A stretch of DNA of 64,000 bases, from NCBI RefSeq assembly GCF_013364215.1, contig NZ_CP054923.1, positions 4,154,001-4,218,000 of the forward strand, read 5' to 3'. This DNA is from Verrucosispora sp. NA02020 (lineage in GTDB: Bacteria; Actinomycetota; Actinomycetes; Mycobacteriales; Micromonosporaceae). The notes beneath the pieces were generated by a model. That model was not told the origin of the DNA, did not search any database, and saw nothing but the letters and a program-made list of their open reading frames with translations. Both the position numbers and the translations under genes were made by a program. Shown in pieces: positions 45,508 to 53,144 of this stretch (position 1 is its first letter; every line of letters begins with the position of its first letter).

Positions 45508-46924
45508 CCAGACCCTCGCCCGGCAGCTCGCCGCGTTCGCCGCCCACGCCCGCACCACGCCCCTGCCCGCACCGGTCGTCACCAGCGTGCGCCAGCGGGT
45601 CCTGGACATCCTCGGCCTGTGCGTCGCCGCGCACCGGCTCCCCACCAGCCACGCCGCCCTCGACCACGTCGCCGAGCAGGGTGGACGCCCCCAGGCGTAC
45701 GTCGTCGGTCTACCCGAGGCGGTACCCGCCGCGCAGGCCGCGTTCGGCAACGGCGTCCTGGCCCACTCGCTGGACTACGACGACACCCACCTACCCTCGG
45801 TGCTGCACCCCAGCGCCGCCGTGGTGCCGGCCGCCCTGGCCGCCGCGCAGGCCGCCGGCGCCGACGGCGCCGCCCTCACCACCGCCGTCGCGGTCGGCAT
45901 CGAGGTCACCGTCCGCCTCGGCATGGCCGGCTACGACCCGGAACTGAACAACTCGGTCTTCTTCGAACACGGCCAGCACGCCACCTCCATCTGCGGGGCG
46001 ATGGGCGCCGCCGTGGCCGCCGGCATGCTCGTCGGCCTCGACGAAGACGGCCTGCTGGACGTGCTCGGCGTGACCGCGTCGATGGCCGCCGGAGTGATCG
46101 AGGCCAACCGCACCGGCGGCACCGTCAAACGGCTGCACTGCGGATGGGCCGCACACAGCGCCGTCACCGCCGCCGACCTGGTCCGACGCGGCTTCACCGG
46201 ACCACCCACCGTGCTGGAGGGCCGGTTCGGGTTCTTCACCGCCTTCCTGCGCGGCGAAGCCGACCACGCCCAGGTCACCGACGGACTCGGTGAACGCTGG
46301 GCGGTGCCGGACATCTTCTTCAAGCCCTACCCGGCCAACCACTTCACCCACGCCGCCATCGACGCCGGACTGGCGCTGCGCGCCCAGGACGTGCCGCTGG
46401 ACCGCATCGACCACATCGAACTGCGGGTACCCGCCGCCGTGATCCGCACCATCGGGCAGCCCATCGACACCAAACGCACCCCGGACACCGGCTACCAGGC
46501 CCAGTTCAGCGGCCCGTACGCGGTGGTCGCCGGCCTCTTCGGCGGCGGCGGCCTGGGCCTCGGGCTCGGTGACTTCACCGACGACCTGGCCCGCGACCCG
46601 GCCCGCCGGGCCCTGATGGCCCGCGTCGACGTGGTCGCCGACGACGAGTGCACCAAGATCTTCCCCTACCAGTTCCCGGCCGTCGTGACCGTCCGCACCG
46701 ACGACGGCCGGACCTGGCGCGAGGAGGTCCTGACCAACCGGGGCGGCCCACAACGACCGCTGTCCGACGCGGAACTGGCCATGAAGTTCCGCGACAACGT
46801 CGCCGGTCGCCTCGACCCGGACACCACCGACCAGGTGGTGGCCGCCGTCGCCGGCCTCGCCGACGTCACCGACGTGGCCGACCTGCTGCGCCCACTGACC
46901 CGGCTGCGCACCGCCACCGACTGA
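45500..46924 (+). CDS. MmgE/PrpD family protein
   Basis: This 474-aa protein is in the 2-methylcitrate dehydratase / cis-aconitate decarboxylase superfamily. Diagnostic blocks are HSLDYDDTHLPSVLHPSAAVVPAALAAAQ near residues 90-120 and FKPYPANHFTHAAIDAGLAL, the substrate-carboxylate loop. Members dehydrate, isomerise or decarboxylate tri- and dicarboxylates; cis-aconitate decarboxylase makes itaconate. It could act here on the ring-opened dicarboxylate before or after CoA transfer. ATG 45500 overlaps the cyclase gene. Confidence 0.92.
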   Translation: MPDQTLARQLAAFAAHARTTPLPAPVVTSVRQRVLDILGLCVAAHRLPTSHAALDHVAEQGGRPQAYVVGLPEAVPAAQAAFGNGVLAHSLDYDDTHLPSVLHPSAAVVPAALAAAQAAGADGAALTTAVAVGIEVTVRLGMAGYDPELNNSVFFEHGQHATSICGAMGAAVAAGMLVGLDEDGLLDVLGVTASMAAGVIEANRTGGTVKRLHCGWAAHSAVTAADLVRRGFTGPPTVLEGRFGFFTAFLRGEADHAQVTDGLGERWAVPDIFFKPYPANHFTHAAIDAGLALRAQDVPLDRIDHIELRVPAAVIRTIGQPIDTKRTPDTGYQAQFSGPYAVVAGLFGGGGLGLGLGDFTDDLARDPARRALMARVDVVADDECTKIFPYQFPAVVTVRTDDGRTWREEVLTNRGGPQRPLSDAELAMKFRDNVAGRLDPDTTDQVVAAVAGLADVTDVADLLRPLTRLRTATD

Positions 46925-46966
46925 CCCACCCGCGACCCGTCGCCCGCCGACCATCAGGAGCACATC

Positions 46967-48433
46967 ATGCAACCCTTCGATCTCGTAGTGCGCAACGTCC
47001 GCGTGGTACGACACGACCAGGCGGAGCCGACGGCGCTGGACATCGGCGTACGCGACGGCCGGGTGGCCCACCTCGCCCCGCACATCGACACCACCGAGGC
47101 GACCACGGTCGTCGACGGCGGCGGCAAGCTCGCCTTCCCCGGCGTCGTCGACGCCCACCAGCACTGGGGCATCTACCACCCGCTGGCGCAGGACACCGCC
47201 ACCGAGAGCCGCGCCTGCGCGCAGGGCGGCGTCACCTCCGCCATCAACTACATCCGCACCGGCCAGTACTACCTCAACCGGGGCGGACCGTACGGCGAGT
47301 TCTTCCCCGAGGTCCGCGCCGCCACCGACGACCGCTCTTTCGTCGACTACGCCTTCCACGTGGCGCCGATGACCGCCGAACACATCGACGAGATCCCCGA
47401 CCTGGTCCGCGACCACGGCGTCACCTCGTTCAAGATCTTCATGTTCTACGGCGGTCACGGCCTGCACGGACGCTCCGCCGACCAGAGCTCGTTCCTGATG
47501 ATCCCGCCCGACGCCCGCTACGACTACGCGCACTTCGAGTTCGTCATGCGCGGCGTGCAGGCCGCCCGCGAACAGTTCCCCGAACTGGCCGACGAGATCT
47601 CCCTGTCCCTGCACTGCGAGACCGCCGAGATCATGTCCGCGTACACCCGGATGGTCGAGCAGGACGGCACCCTGACCGGCCTCGCCGCGTACAGCGCCTC
47701 CCGCCCACCGCACTCCGAGGGCCTGGCGGTCAGCATCGCCGCCTACCTCGCCCACGAGACCGGCCTACCCACCATCAACCTGCTGCACCTCTCCTCGGCC
47801 AAGGCCGTCGACGCGGCGATCCGCATGGCCCAGGCGTTCCCGCACGTCGACTTCCGCCGCGAGGTCACCATCGGTCACCTGCTGGCCGACATCGACACCG
47901 CCTACGGCCTCGGCGGCAAAGTCAACCCGCCGCTGCGTCCCCGCGAGGACGTCGAGGCGCTCTGGGCACACCTGCTCGACGGCCAACTCGACTGGGTCGT
48001 CAGCGACCACGCCTGCTGCCGCGCCGAGGTCAAGTTCGGCGAACCCGACGACGACATCTTCGTCGCCAAATCCGGCTTCGGCGGCGCCGAATACCTGCTG
48101 CCCGGCCTGATCAGCGAAGGCACCAAACGCGGCCTGTCCTACGCCCGCGTCGCCGAACTGACCTCGTGGGCGCCGGCCCGCCGCTTCGGCCTGGCCACCA
48201 AGGGCGCCATCGCCGAGGGCCTGGACGCCGACTTCTGCCTGGTCGACGCCGAACACACCTGGACCGTCCGCGCCGACGAGTCACTGTCCGCGCAGGACTA
48301 CACCCCGTTCGAGGGCATGGAACTGACCGCCCGCGTCACCGACACCTTCCTGCGCGGCGAGCAGATCCTCCGCGACGGCACCGTGGTCGGGCAGCCACGC
48401 GGCCGCTACCTGTCCCGCCCGACCCGCCCGTGA
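46967..48433 (+). CDS. hydantoinase/dihydroorotase-type cyclic amidohydrolase
   Basis: This 488-aa amidohydrolase of the dihydropyrimidinase superfamily has a full binuclear metal site: His64-x-His66 in DAHQHWG, carboxylatable Lys156 in TSFKIF, His in LSLHCE, His in NLLHLSS and Asp in VSDHAC. This class hydrolyses cyclic amides (hydantoins, dihydropyrimidines, allantoin, dihydroorotate). The DAHQHWG loop instead of DxHxH(F/L) marks a divergent subgroup, so substrate cannot be read off. ATG 46967 has AGGAG upstream after a 42-nt gap. Its stop overlaps the next gene. Confidence 0.9.
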   Translation: MQPFDLVVRNVRVVRHDQAEPTALDIGVRDGRVAHLAPHIDTTEATTVVDGGGKLAFPGVVDAHQHWGIYHPLAQDTATESRACAQGGVTSAINYIRTGQYYLNRGGPYGEFFPEVRAATDDRSFVDYAFHVAPMTAEHIDEIPDLVRDHGVTSFKIFMFYGGHGLHGRSADQSSFLMIPPDARYDYAHFEFVMRGVQAAREQFPELADEISLSLHCETAEIMSAYTRMVEQDGTLTGLAAYSASRPPHSEGLAVSIAAYLAHETGLPTINLLHLSSAKAVDAAIRMAQAFPHVDFRREVTIGHLLADIDTAYGLGGKVNPPLRPREDVEALWAHLLDGQLDWVVSDHACCRAEVKFGEPDDDIFVAKSGFGGAEYLLPGLISEGTKRGLSYARVAELTSWAPARRFGLATKGAIAEGLDADFCLVDAEHTWTVRADESLSAQDYTPFEGMELTARVTDTFLRGEQILRDGTVVGQPRGRYLSRPTRP

Positions 48434-49305
48434 CCGCCGTCGGCACGTCCCCCGCGATCGCCCGCAGCTACCTGTACGTGCCGGGGGACCAGCCCGACAA
48501 GCTGACCCGGGCCGCGACACGCGGCGCCGACGCCTGCATCCTCGACCTGGAGGACGCGGTCGCACCCGCCCACAAGAGCACCGCCCGGGACACCGTCGCG
48601 ACATTCCTCGCCGACGCACCCGCCGGCCCCCAATGGTGGGTACGCGTCAACGCCGACACCCCCGCCGCCGACATCGGCGCGGTGGCCGGGGTACACCTCA
48701 CCGGCATCGTGGTGCCCAAGGCCGACGTCGACCTGCTGACCGAGGTGGACGCGCTGCTCGGCGACGCCGAACACGCCCACCGCCTGCCAGCCGGTTCGCT
48801 GGTCGTCTTCGCCCTGCTGGAAACCGCCGGGGGAGTGTGGCGGGCCGACGCGGTCGCCGCCGCCCGCCGGGTGGTCCGGCTCGGTCTCGGCGAGGCCGAC
48901 CTCGCCGCCGAACTGCGCCTGCAACCCGGACCGGACAAGGCCGAGCTGTGGCCGATGCGGTCCCGTCTGGTGCTCGCCGGCGCCGCCGCCGGCCTCGCCC
49001 CGCCCGTCGGCCCCACCGAGACCGCCCTGCGCGACCCGGACCGCCTCGAACAGAGCAGCCGGCTGCTGCTGCGGCAGGGTTTCCGGGGCCGCACCGCCAT
49101 CCACCCCGCCCAGGTGGCGGTCGTCAACCGGGTCTTCGCACCGACCGACGAGGAGGTGGCCGCCGCCCGCGACGTCGTCGACCGGCTGGCCGCCGCCGAA
49201 CGCGACGGCTCCGGCGTGACGGTCACCGCCGACGGGCGGCTCGTCGACGCGGCCGTGGCGCGCAGCGCCCGCGAGATCCTCGACCGCGCCGCCGCAGGCG
49301 GATAA
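48430..49305 (+). CDS. CitE-like HpcH/HpaI CoA-ester lyase
   Basis: This 291-aa TIM-barrel lyase related to CitE, citramalyl-CoA lyase and malyl-CoA lyase has SYLYVPGDQPDKL at the N-terminus, ACILDLEDAVAPAHK for metal and CoA binding, the substrate Arg in WWVRVN, the metal Glu in FALLETAGGV and LGLGEADLAAEL. It is expected to split a 3-hydroxyacyl-CoA to acetyl-CoA plus a 2-oxo acid. Coupled to the family III CoA-transferase at the head of the operon, it would deliver central metabolites at the end of the route. GTG 48430 overlaps the amidohydrolase stop. Confidence 0.92.
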   Translation: MTAVGTSPAIARSYLYVPGDQPDKLTRAATRGADACILDLEDAVAPAHKSTARDTVATFLADAPAGPQWWVRVNADTPAADIGAVAGVHLTGIVVPKADVDLLTEVDALLGDAEHAHRLPAGSLVVFALLETAGGVWRADAVAAARRVVRLGLGEADLAAELRLQPGPDKAELWPMRSRLVLAGAAAGLAPPVGPTETALRDPDRLEQSSRLLLRQGFRGRTAIHPAQVAVVNRVFAPTDEEVAAARDVVDRLAAAERDGSGVTVTADGRLVDAAVARSAREILDRAAAGG

Positions 49306-49316
49306 CCCTGCGCCAC

Positions 49317-49347
49317 CGGCCCCGGGGTGCGCGACGCCCCGGGGCCG
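49317..49347 (+). terminator. terminator of the catabolic operon
   Basis: An 11-bp perfect GC stem (49317-49327 with 49337-49347) encloses a 9-nt loop, beginning 12 nt after the stop of the CitE-like gene. Confidence 0.8.
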
Positions 49348-49432
49348 AACCCTGCCATCAACAACCCCATGGGCACCCGCGCCTCGACCAGCCCACCGAA
49401 CCCGACCCGCCCACCGACCGACCCCGCCCACC

Positions 49433-50371
49433 TCACCGCGCCGACTCCCGTAACGCCACCAGACCCGCCGCCAACCGCCGCACCTCCGCCGCGTCCAGCC
49501 CGACCACCGACCCACTCCACGGCAACTCCGCCCGCACCGCCTCCGCCGACGACCCCGCACCCAACAGACCACCCACCAACGCCGCCACCGTGTCCGTGTC
49601 CCCACCACCGCGCACCGCCGCCACCAACCCACCCCGCACCGAATCCGCGCCCCGCACACTGTGCAGCACCGCCGCGACCGTCTCCGCCGCGTCCAGCCCG
49701 ACCCCCGACTGCGGGGGAGACCACCCACCCGCCGCCACCGCACCCACCAACCTGGCCAACCGTGGCGCGTCCCCACACACCGGCCGCGCCACCTCCACCC
49801 ACTCCACCGCCCGCGCCACCACCACCGCCATCGGCGCACCCGCCACCGACCACGACGCACACCCGGCCATCACCACCGCCGACGCCAACGCCTCCGGCGC
49901 CCGATGCGTCGCCCGCGTCACCTCCACCGTCCGCGCCACCAGCAGATCCACCCGCTCCGGCGGCACCGACCACCCCACCGGCAACGCCCGCATCGGCGCG
50001 CCGTTCGTGCCACCCTCCCGATCGGCGGGCACCGCCCCGGTCGCCCGGAACGCCGCCAGCGCCGCCCGCGTCGACGGCCCCGCACCCGGCACCGGCGGAT
50101 CCTGCGCCGCCATCCGCGACAGGAACGTCACCGCGTCCACGGCACCGCCACCGTCCACCAGACACCGCGCCACGAGCAGCGTCAACGCGGTGTCGTCCGA
50201 GGTCGCCCCGGCCGCCCACCGGTCACTGGCCTGAGGCGTCTCGATCACCTCGTCACCGTCCCGCGTCGGCGGACGCCCCTCGTACGGCACCCCCAACGCG
50301 TCCCCACAGGCGTACGCCGTCAGCGCCCCCGCCACCCGCCGCACCGCCACCCCATCCACGACACTCGACAC
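49433..50371 (-). CDS. ADP-ribosylglycohydrolase family protein
   Basis: This 312-aa all-helical hydrolase of the DraG/ARH3 family removes ADP-ribose from proteins or related substrates. The metal-binding blocks are present: YACGDALGVPYEG, ATSDDTALTLL and GGDTDTVAALVGG. Start ATG 50371 (MSSVVDGVAVRR). It is second in a probable two-gene unit behind the SUMF1-like gene (39-nt gap). No ADP-ribosyltransferase is in the window. Confidence 0.92.
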   Translation of the reverse strand: MSSVVDGVAVRRVAGALTAYACGDALGVPYEGRPPTRDGDEVIETPQASDRWAAGATSDDTALTLLVARCLVDGGGAVDAVTFLSRMAAQDPPVPGAGPSTRAALAAFRATGAVPADREGGTNGAPMRALPVGWSVPPERVDLLVARTVEVTRATHRAPEALASAVVMAGCASWSVAGAPMAVVVARAVEWVEVARPVCGDAPRLARLVGAVAAGGWSPPQSGVGLDAAETVAAVLHSVRGADSVRGGLVAAVRGGGDTDTVAALVGGLLGAGSSAEAVRAELPWSGSVVGLDAAEVRRLAAGLVALRESAR

Positions 50372-50410
50372 ACCCGCAGCCTAGGCGCACCGAACGAGGG
50401 GAGTGGTCGA

Positions 50411-51073
50411 CTACTGAGCGTGACCGGAGCGGGCGAGGCGGAATCCCACGTCGTCGATCGCGTAGCTGGGGTGACTGCGCCGCCGCACCGACGCACGGCA
50501 ACTCCACTTCTCGTCGAACCAGCCGCCGCCCCGCAACACCCGGTAGGTGCCGTACACCTCGGGGTCGTACACGTCCCAGCACCAGTCCCAGACGTTGCCC
50601 AACATGTCGAACAGACCCCAGGCGTTGGGCCGCCTACCGCCCACGTCGCGCAGCCGTTCACCGGAGTTGCCGCGATACCAGGCGATCTCGTCCAACGGCC
50701 CGTAGCGAGGACCAGCGGTGCCGGCCCGGCAGGCATGCTCCCACTCGGCCTCGGTGGGCAGCCGGTACCCGTCGGCCCCGGTGTCCCACTCGACGTCCTC
50801 ACCGTCGACCCGGTACGCCGGCCGCAGCCCGTCGGCCTCGGACAGGGCGTTGCAGAACCGCACCGTGTCCCACCAGGACACCGTCTCCATCGGACGACGG
50901 CGCTCGTCGGTCGCACAGGGGACACCGACGACCGCGGCGTACCGGGCCCGGGTCACCGGATACGCGGCGAGGCGGTACGGCCCGACGTCGACCGGCCAGC
51001 TGCGCTGCGTACGCCGATCCGTCAGCACCACACGTCCCGCCGGAACGTTCACCATCACGCTGTCGGAGTCCAC
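50411..51073 (-). CDS. SUMF1/formylglycine-generating-enzyme-fold protein
   Basis: This 220-aa protein has the FGE-sulfatase fold, short for the family. Typical blocks are YPVTRARYAAVV, METVSWWDTVRFCNAL, YRLPTEAEWEHACRAGT, NAWGLFDMLGNVWDWCWD and VLRGGGWFDEK ... GFRLAR. The two copper Cys of true aerobic FGEs are not obvious, so it may be an EgtB/NirV-like or ligand-binding member. Start is GTG 51073 or ATG 51055 (in frame). No sulfatase gene is nearby. It is co-directional with the ADP-ribosylglycohydrolase gene. Confidence 0.88.
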   Translation of the reverse strand: MDSDSVMVNVPAGRVVLTDRRTQRSWPVDVGPYRLAAYPVTRARYAAVVGVPCATDERRRPMETVSWWDTVRFCNALSEADGLRPAYRVDGEDVEWDTGADGYRLPTEAEWEHACRAGTAGPRYGPLDEIAWYRGNSGERLRDVGGRRPNAWGLFDMLGNVWDWCWDVYDPEVYGTYRVLRGGGWFDEKWSCRASVRRRSHPSYAIDDVGFRLARSGHAQ

Positions 51074-51129
51074 GAGGAGCAGATGCTACCGATCCAGGCC
51101 CACCATCGGTCCTTCCGGCCGGTCAGCCT

Positions 51130-51157
51130 ACGTTCGATAATTGGCATTATGTAAAGC
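51130..51157. other. dif-like Xer core site A
   Basis: The 28-nt stretch contains CGATAAT, a short centre and CATTATGT, closely resembling the actinobacterial dif consensus as I recall it (CGATAAT...ACATTATGTCAAGT). In the XerD-type arm (51147-51157, TTATGTAAAGC) 9 of 11 positions agree. In the XerC-type arm 7 of 11 agree. The site lies 380 nt upstream of a tyrosine recombinase gene within the 463-nt gene-free gap 51074-51536. Confidence 0.5.
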
Positions 51158-51199
51158 TGACGTTCCGACGCGCCCCCCGAGAGGGGGCACCACCACAGC

Positions 51200-51267
51200 C
51201 CGGGATGTAAGGAAGGGTCCCCTGCTATACACCAGGCGTTAGCAAGGGACCCTTCCTTACATCCCGG
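51200..51267. repeat. 68-nt palindromic hairpin element
   Basis: The arms 51200-51221 and 51246-51267 are a perfect 22-bp inverted repeat built on GATGTAAGGAAGGGTCCC. After one mismatch the pairing continues for 5 more bp (to 51227/51240), leaving a 12-nt loop. I recall GTAAGGAAGGG...CCCTTCCTTAC palindromes as dispersed intergenic elements in Micromonospora genomes; only this copy is in the window. Confidence 0.85.
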
Positions 51268-51518
51268 CGCGGTGCGGTGCGTCGACGATCATTCATCCGG
51301 CGGTGCACGCCGACCGGTCGGTGCCGGTCGCTCGCAGCCGGCACCGACCGGCACGTCCGGGCGGCCCCACCCCTATCGCGCGCGCCACGTCGTCGCCGCC
51401 TGGGAACCCCTCAATCCGGGCGCAGCCGAGGAACCAGCCCCGTGGCGCCTTTCCGACGCCCGGCACGGCTCGCGCCGGAAACCGCCCCGCTCCCCTGGGT
51501 CGGCCATGAACCCGAAAA

Positions 51519-51544
51519 TCATGCATAATATCCCTTATGCATGA
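51519..51544. other. dif-like Xer core site B overlapping the recombinase start codon
   Basis: Perfect 10-bp arms, TCATGCATAA (51519-51528) and TTATGCATGA (51535-51544), flank a 6-bp centre TATCCC. This is the geometry of Xer sites (ATAA-N6-TTAT at the arm/centre borders). The ATG of the recombinase gene (51537) lies in the right arm. A second dyad, ATCCCTT (51530-51536) with AAGGGAT (51548-51554), overlaps it. It may be a recombination core, an autoregulatory operator, or both. Confidence 0.55.
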
Positions 51545-52538
51545 CAAAAGGGATGAAGCGGTCCAGGTGCTGATCGAGGAGTTCCTGACGTCGCGGGCGA
51601 CGCGCAAGCCCTCCCCGCACACGCAGGCGGCGTACCGGCGGGATCTGATCGCGGTGGCCGCGCTCGCGGCGGAGCTGGCCACCCCTCCCCTCCCCCTCGA
51701 CGCCCTGTCGATCGAGGCGCTCTCCCCCAGGCTGATGCGGGCGGCGTTCGCCCGCTTCGCCGCCGACCGGGCCGCCGCCTCGGTCGGTCGTGCCTGGTCG
51801 ACCTGGAACGGCTTCTTCTCGTTCCTGGTGGCCGAGCAGGTGGTGGCCGGCAATCCGATGCCGGCCGTGGGGCGACCCCGGGCGCCGCTGCCGGTGCCGA
51901 AGCCGCTGCGGGGTGAGGACACTCCCGAGCGGCTGCTCGCGGCGGCGGCGCAGGCGCGAGGTCGGCAGCGCGATCCGTGGCCGGAGCGGGACGTGGCGGT
52001 GTTGGCGCTGGCGTTGTGTGCCGGGCTGCGGTTGTCGGAGCTGCTGGCGTTGCGGGTCGGTTCGCTCGCGGGTCGGCCGGGTGAGCGCCGGCTGGAGGTG
52101 GCCGGTAAGGGTGGGCGGCCTCGGGTGTTGCCGGTGGAGCCGGATCTGGACGCGCTGCTGGCGGACTATCTGGACAGTCGGGTGCGGCGGTTCGGTGCGC
52201 GGTCGGTGCGGCCGGGGTCGCCGCTGCTGGTGGATCGGGAGGGTGAGGCGTTGCGGCGGGGTGGTCTGCAGTATCTGGTGGAGTCCTGTTACCGGCGTGC
52301 GGGGATCGGTGACCGGGTGCCGCGTGGGGCGCGGTTGCACGCGTTGCGGCACACGTTCGCGACGCGGTTGGCCGAGGACGGGGCGGGTGCGGCGGAGATC
52401 ATGCGGTTGTTGGGGCATGCGTCGTTGGCGTCGTCGCAGACGTACATCGAGGTGACGTCGGGGCAGCAGCGGGAGGCGGCGCGGGTGAATCGCACGTACC
52501 GGGCGTTGGTGGGGTTGGTGCGGTCTCAGGCGGGGTGA
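51537..52538 (+). CDS. tyrosine recombinase (Xer-like)
   Basis: This 333-aa site-specific recombinase has an N-terminal core-binding domain (PSPHTQAAYRRDLIAVAALA, residues about 27-115) and a complete active site: Arg in GLRLSELLALR, Lys in GKGGRPR, HALRHTFATRLAE, His in LLGHASLASSQ and Tyr in TYIEV. It is shorter on similarity to XerC/XerD than housekeeping copies, with insertions such as LAAAAQARGRQRDPWPERD. The start codon sits in an inverted repeat shaped like a Xer core site. It overlaps the convergent tetR by 13 nt. It is a candidate single-recombinase system with its own site, or a remnant of an integrative element. Confidence 0.88.
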   Translation: MHDKRDEAVQVLIEEFLTSRATRKPSPHTQAAYRRDLIAVAALAAELATPPLPLDALSIEALSPRLMRAAFARFAADRAAASVGRAWSTWNGFFSFLVAEQVVAGNPMPAVGRPRAPLPVPKPLRGEDTPERLLAAAAQARGRQRDPWPERDVAVLALALCAGLRLSELLALRVGSLAGRPGERRLEVAGKGGRPRVLPVEPDLDALLADYLDSRVRRFGARSVRPGSPLLVDREGEALRRGGLQYLVESCYRRAGIGDRVPRGARLHALRHTFATRLAEDGAGAAEIMRLLGHASLASSQTYIEVTSGQQREAARVNRTYRALVGLVRSQAG

Positions 52539-53092
52539 GCGTCGAGGACTGCCGGGAGGACGGCGGCGATGGCGGCGGTGGGGTCGAAGTCGGGGTCGGG
52601 GTTGGCGAGTTGGTTGTTGAGGAGGCCGTCGAGGAGGGCGAGCAGGAGCCGTAGGGCGGTGGTGGGGTGGCGGGCGCCGAGTGCGGCGAGCAGGGGTGTG
52701 GCCCAGGCGGCGAGGTCGTGTTGGCGTTGGGCGATCTGGTGTTGCAGGGCGGGGTGGTGGGCGGCTTCGGCGAAGATCGCGAGGCGGGCGAGGGTGAGGG
52801 CGCGGTGGGTGGTGGTGAGGTCGTGGGCGAGGGCGCCGAGGGCGGTGGTGAAGGTGTCGGGGTCGATGTGGTCGAGGGTGCCGGCGAGGTGGTTCCAGCC
52901 GGTGGTTTCGAGGTCGAGGATGCGGGTGAGGACGCCGGCGATGAGGGCTTCGCGGGTGCGGTAGCGGTTGGAGGTGGAGCCGGTGGGGAGTTCGGCCTGG
53001 TCGTCGACGGCGCGGTGGGTGAGATGGCGGGGGCCGCGGGTGCCGAGGACGGCGATGGCGGCGTCGAGGAGGCGTTGTTGGCGGGCGTCCAC
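52526..53092 (-). CDS. TetR-family transcriptional repressor
   Basis: This 188-aa repressor has an N-terminal helix-turn-helix (residues 1-45: ARQQRLLDAAIAVLGTRGPRHLTHRAVDDQAELPTGSTSNRY) and a variable C-terminal ligand domain. GTG 53092 lies 7 nt after TAGTCT (53105-53100, minus), a -10 box, so the mRNA is probably leaderless. The divergent FAD monooxygenase gene and the two ACTAC-N4-GTAGT dyads between them form a classic TetR-target divergon. The inducer is likely the monooxygenase substrate. Confidence 0.9.
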   Translation of the reverse strand: MDARQQRLLDAAIAVLGTRGPRHLTHRAVDDQAELPTGSTSNRYRTREALIAGVLTRILDLETTGWNHLAGTLDHIDPDTFTTALGALAHDLTTTHRALTLARLAIFAEAAHHPALQHQIAQRQHDLAAWATPLLAALGARHPTTALRLLLALLDGLLNNQLANPDPDFDPTAAIAAVLPAVLDAHPA

Positions 53093-53101
53093 GGAGGTGA
53101 G

Positions 53102-53136
53102 ACTACAGCAGTAGTGGCTGCGACTACATCTGTAGT
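53102..53136. promoter_or_regulatory. twin TetR operators between tetR and the FAD monooxygenase gene
   Basis: ACTAC-AGCA-GTAGT (53102-53115) and ACTAC-ATCT-GTAGT (53123-53136) are two copies of one dyad with centres 21 bp apart, two helical turns. The -10 box of tetR (53105-53100) overlaps the first and TAGTAC (53133-53138), the -10 of the monooxygenase gene, overlaps the second. One bound repressor pair would silence both. Confidence 0.75.
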
Positions 53137-53144
53137 ACGGTCGG

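Noticed and set aside
51130..51157. Main chromosomal dif/terminus.
   Set aside because: The outer positions deviate from the consensus as I recall it, and the visible strand-composition change at this point has the wrong sign for a replication terminus.
53102..53136. Same regulator for the tetR dyads and the cydA dyads, since both use ACTAC/GTAGT half-sites.
   Set aside because: Spacing differs (N4 here, N3 or N2 between the longer half-sites at cydA) and the cydA arms extend by extra conserved bases; the local TetR explains these sites.
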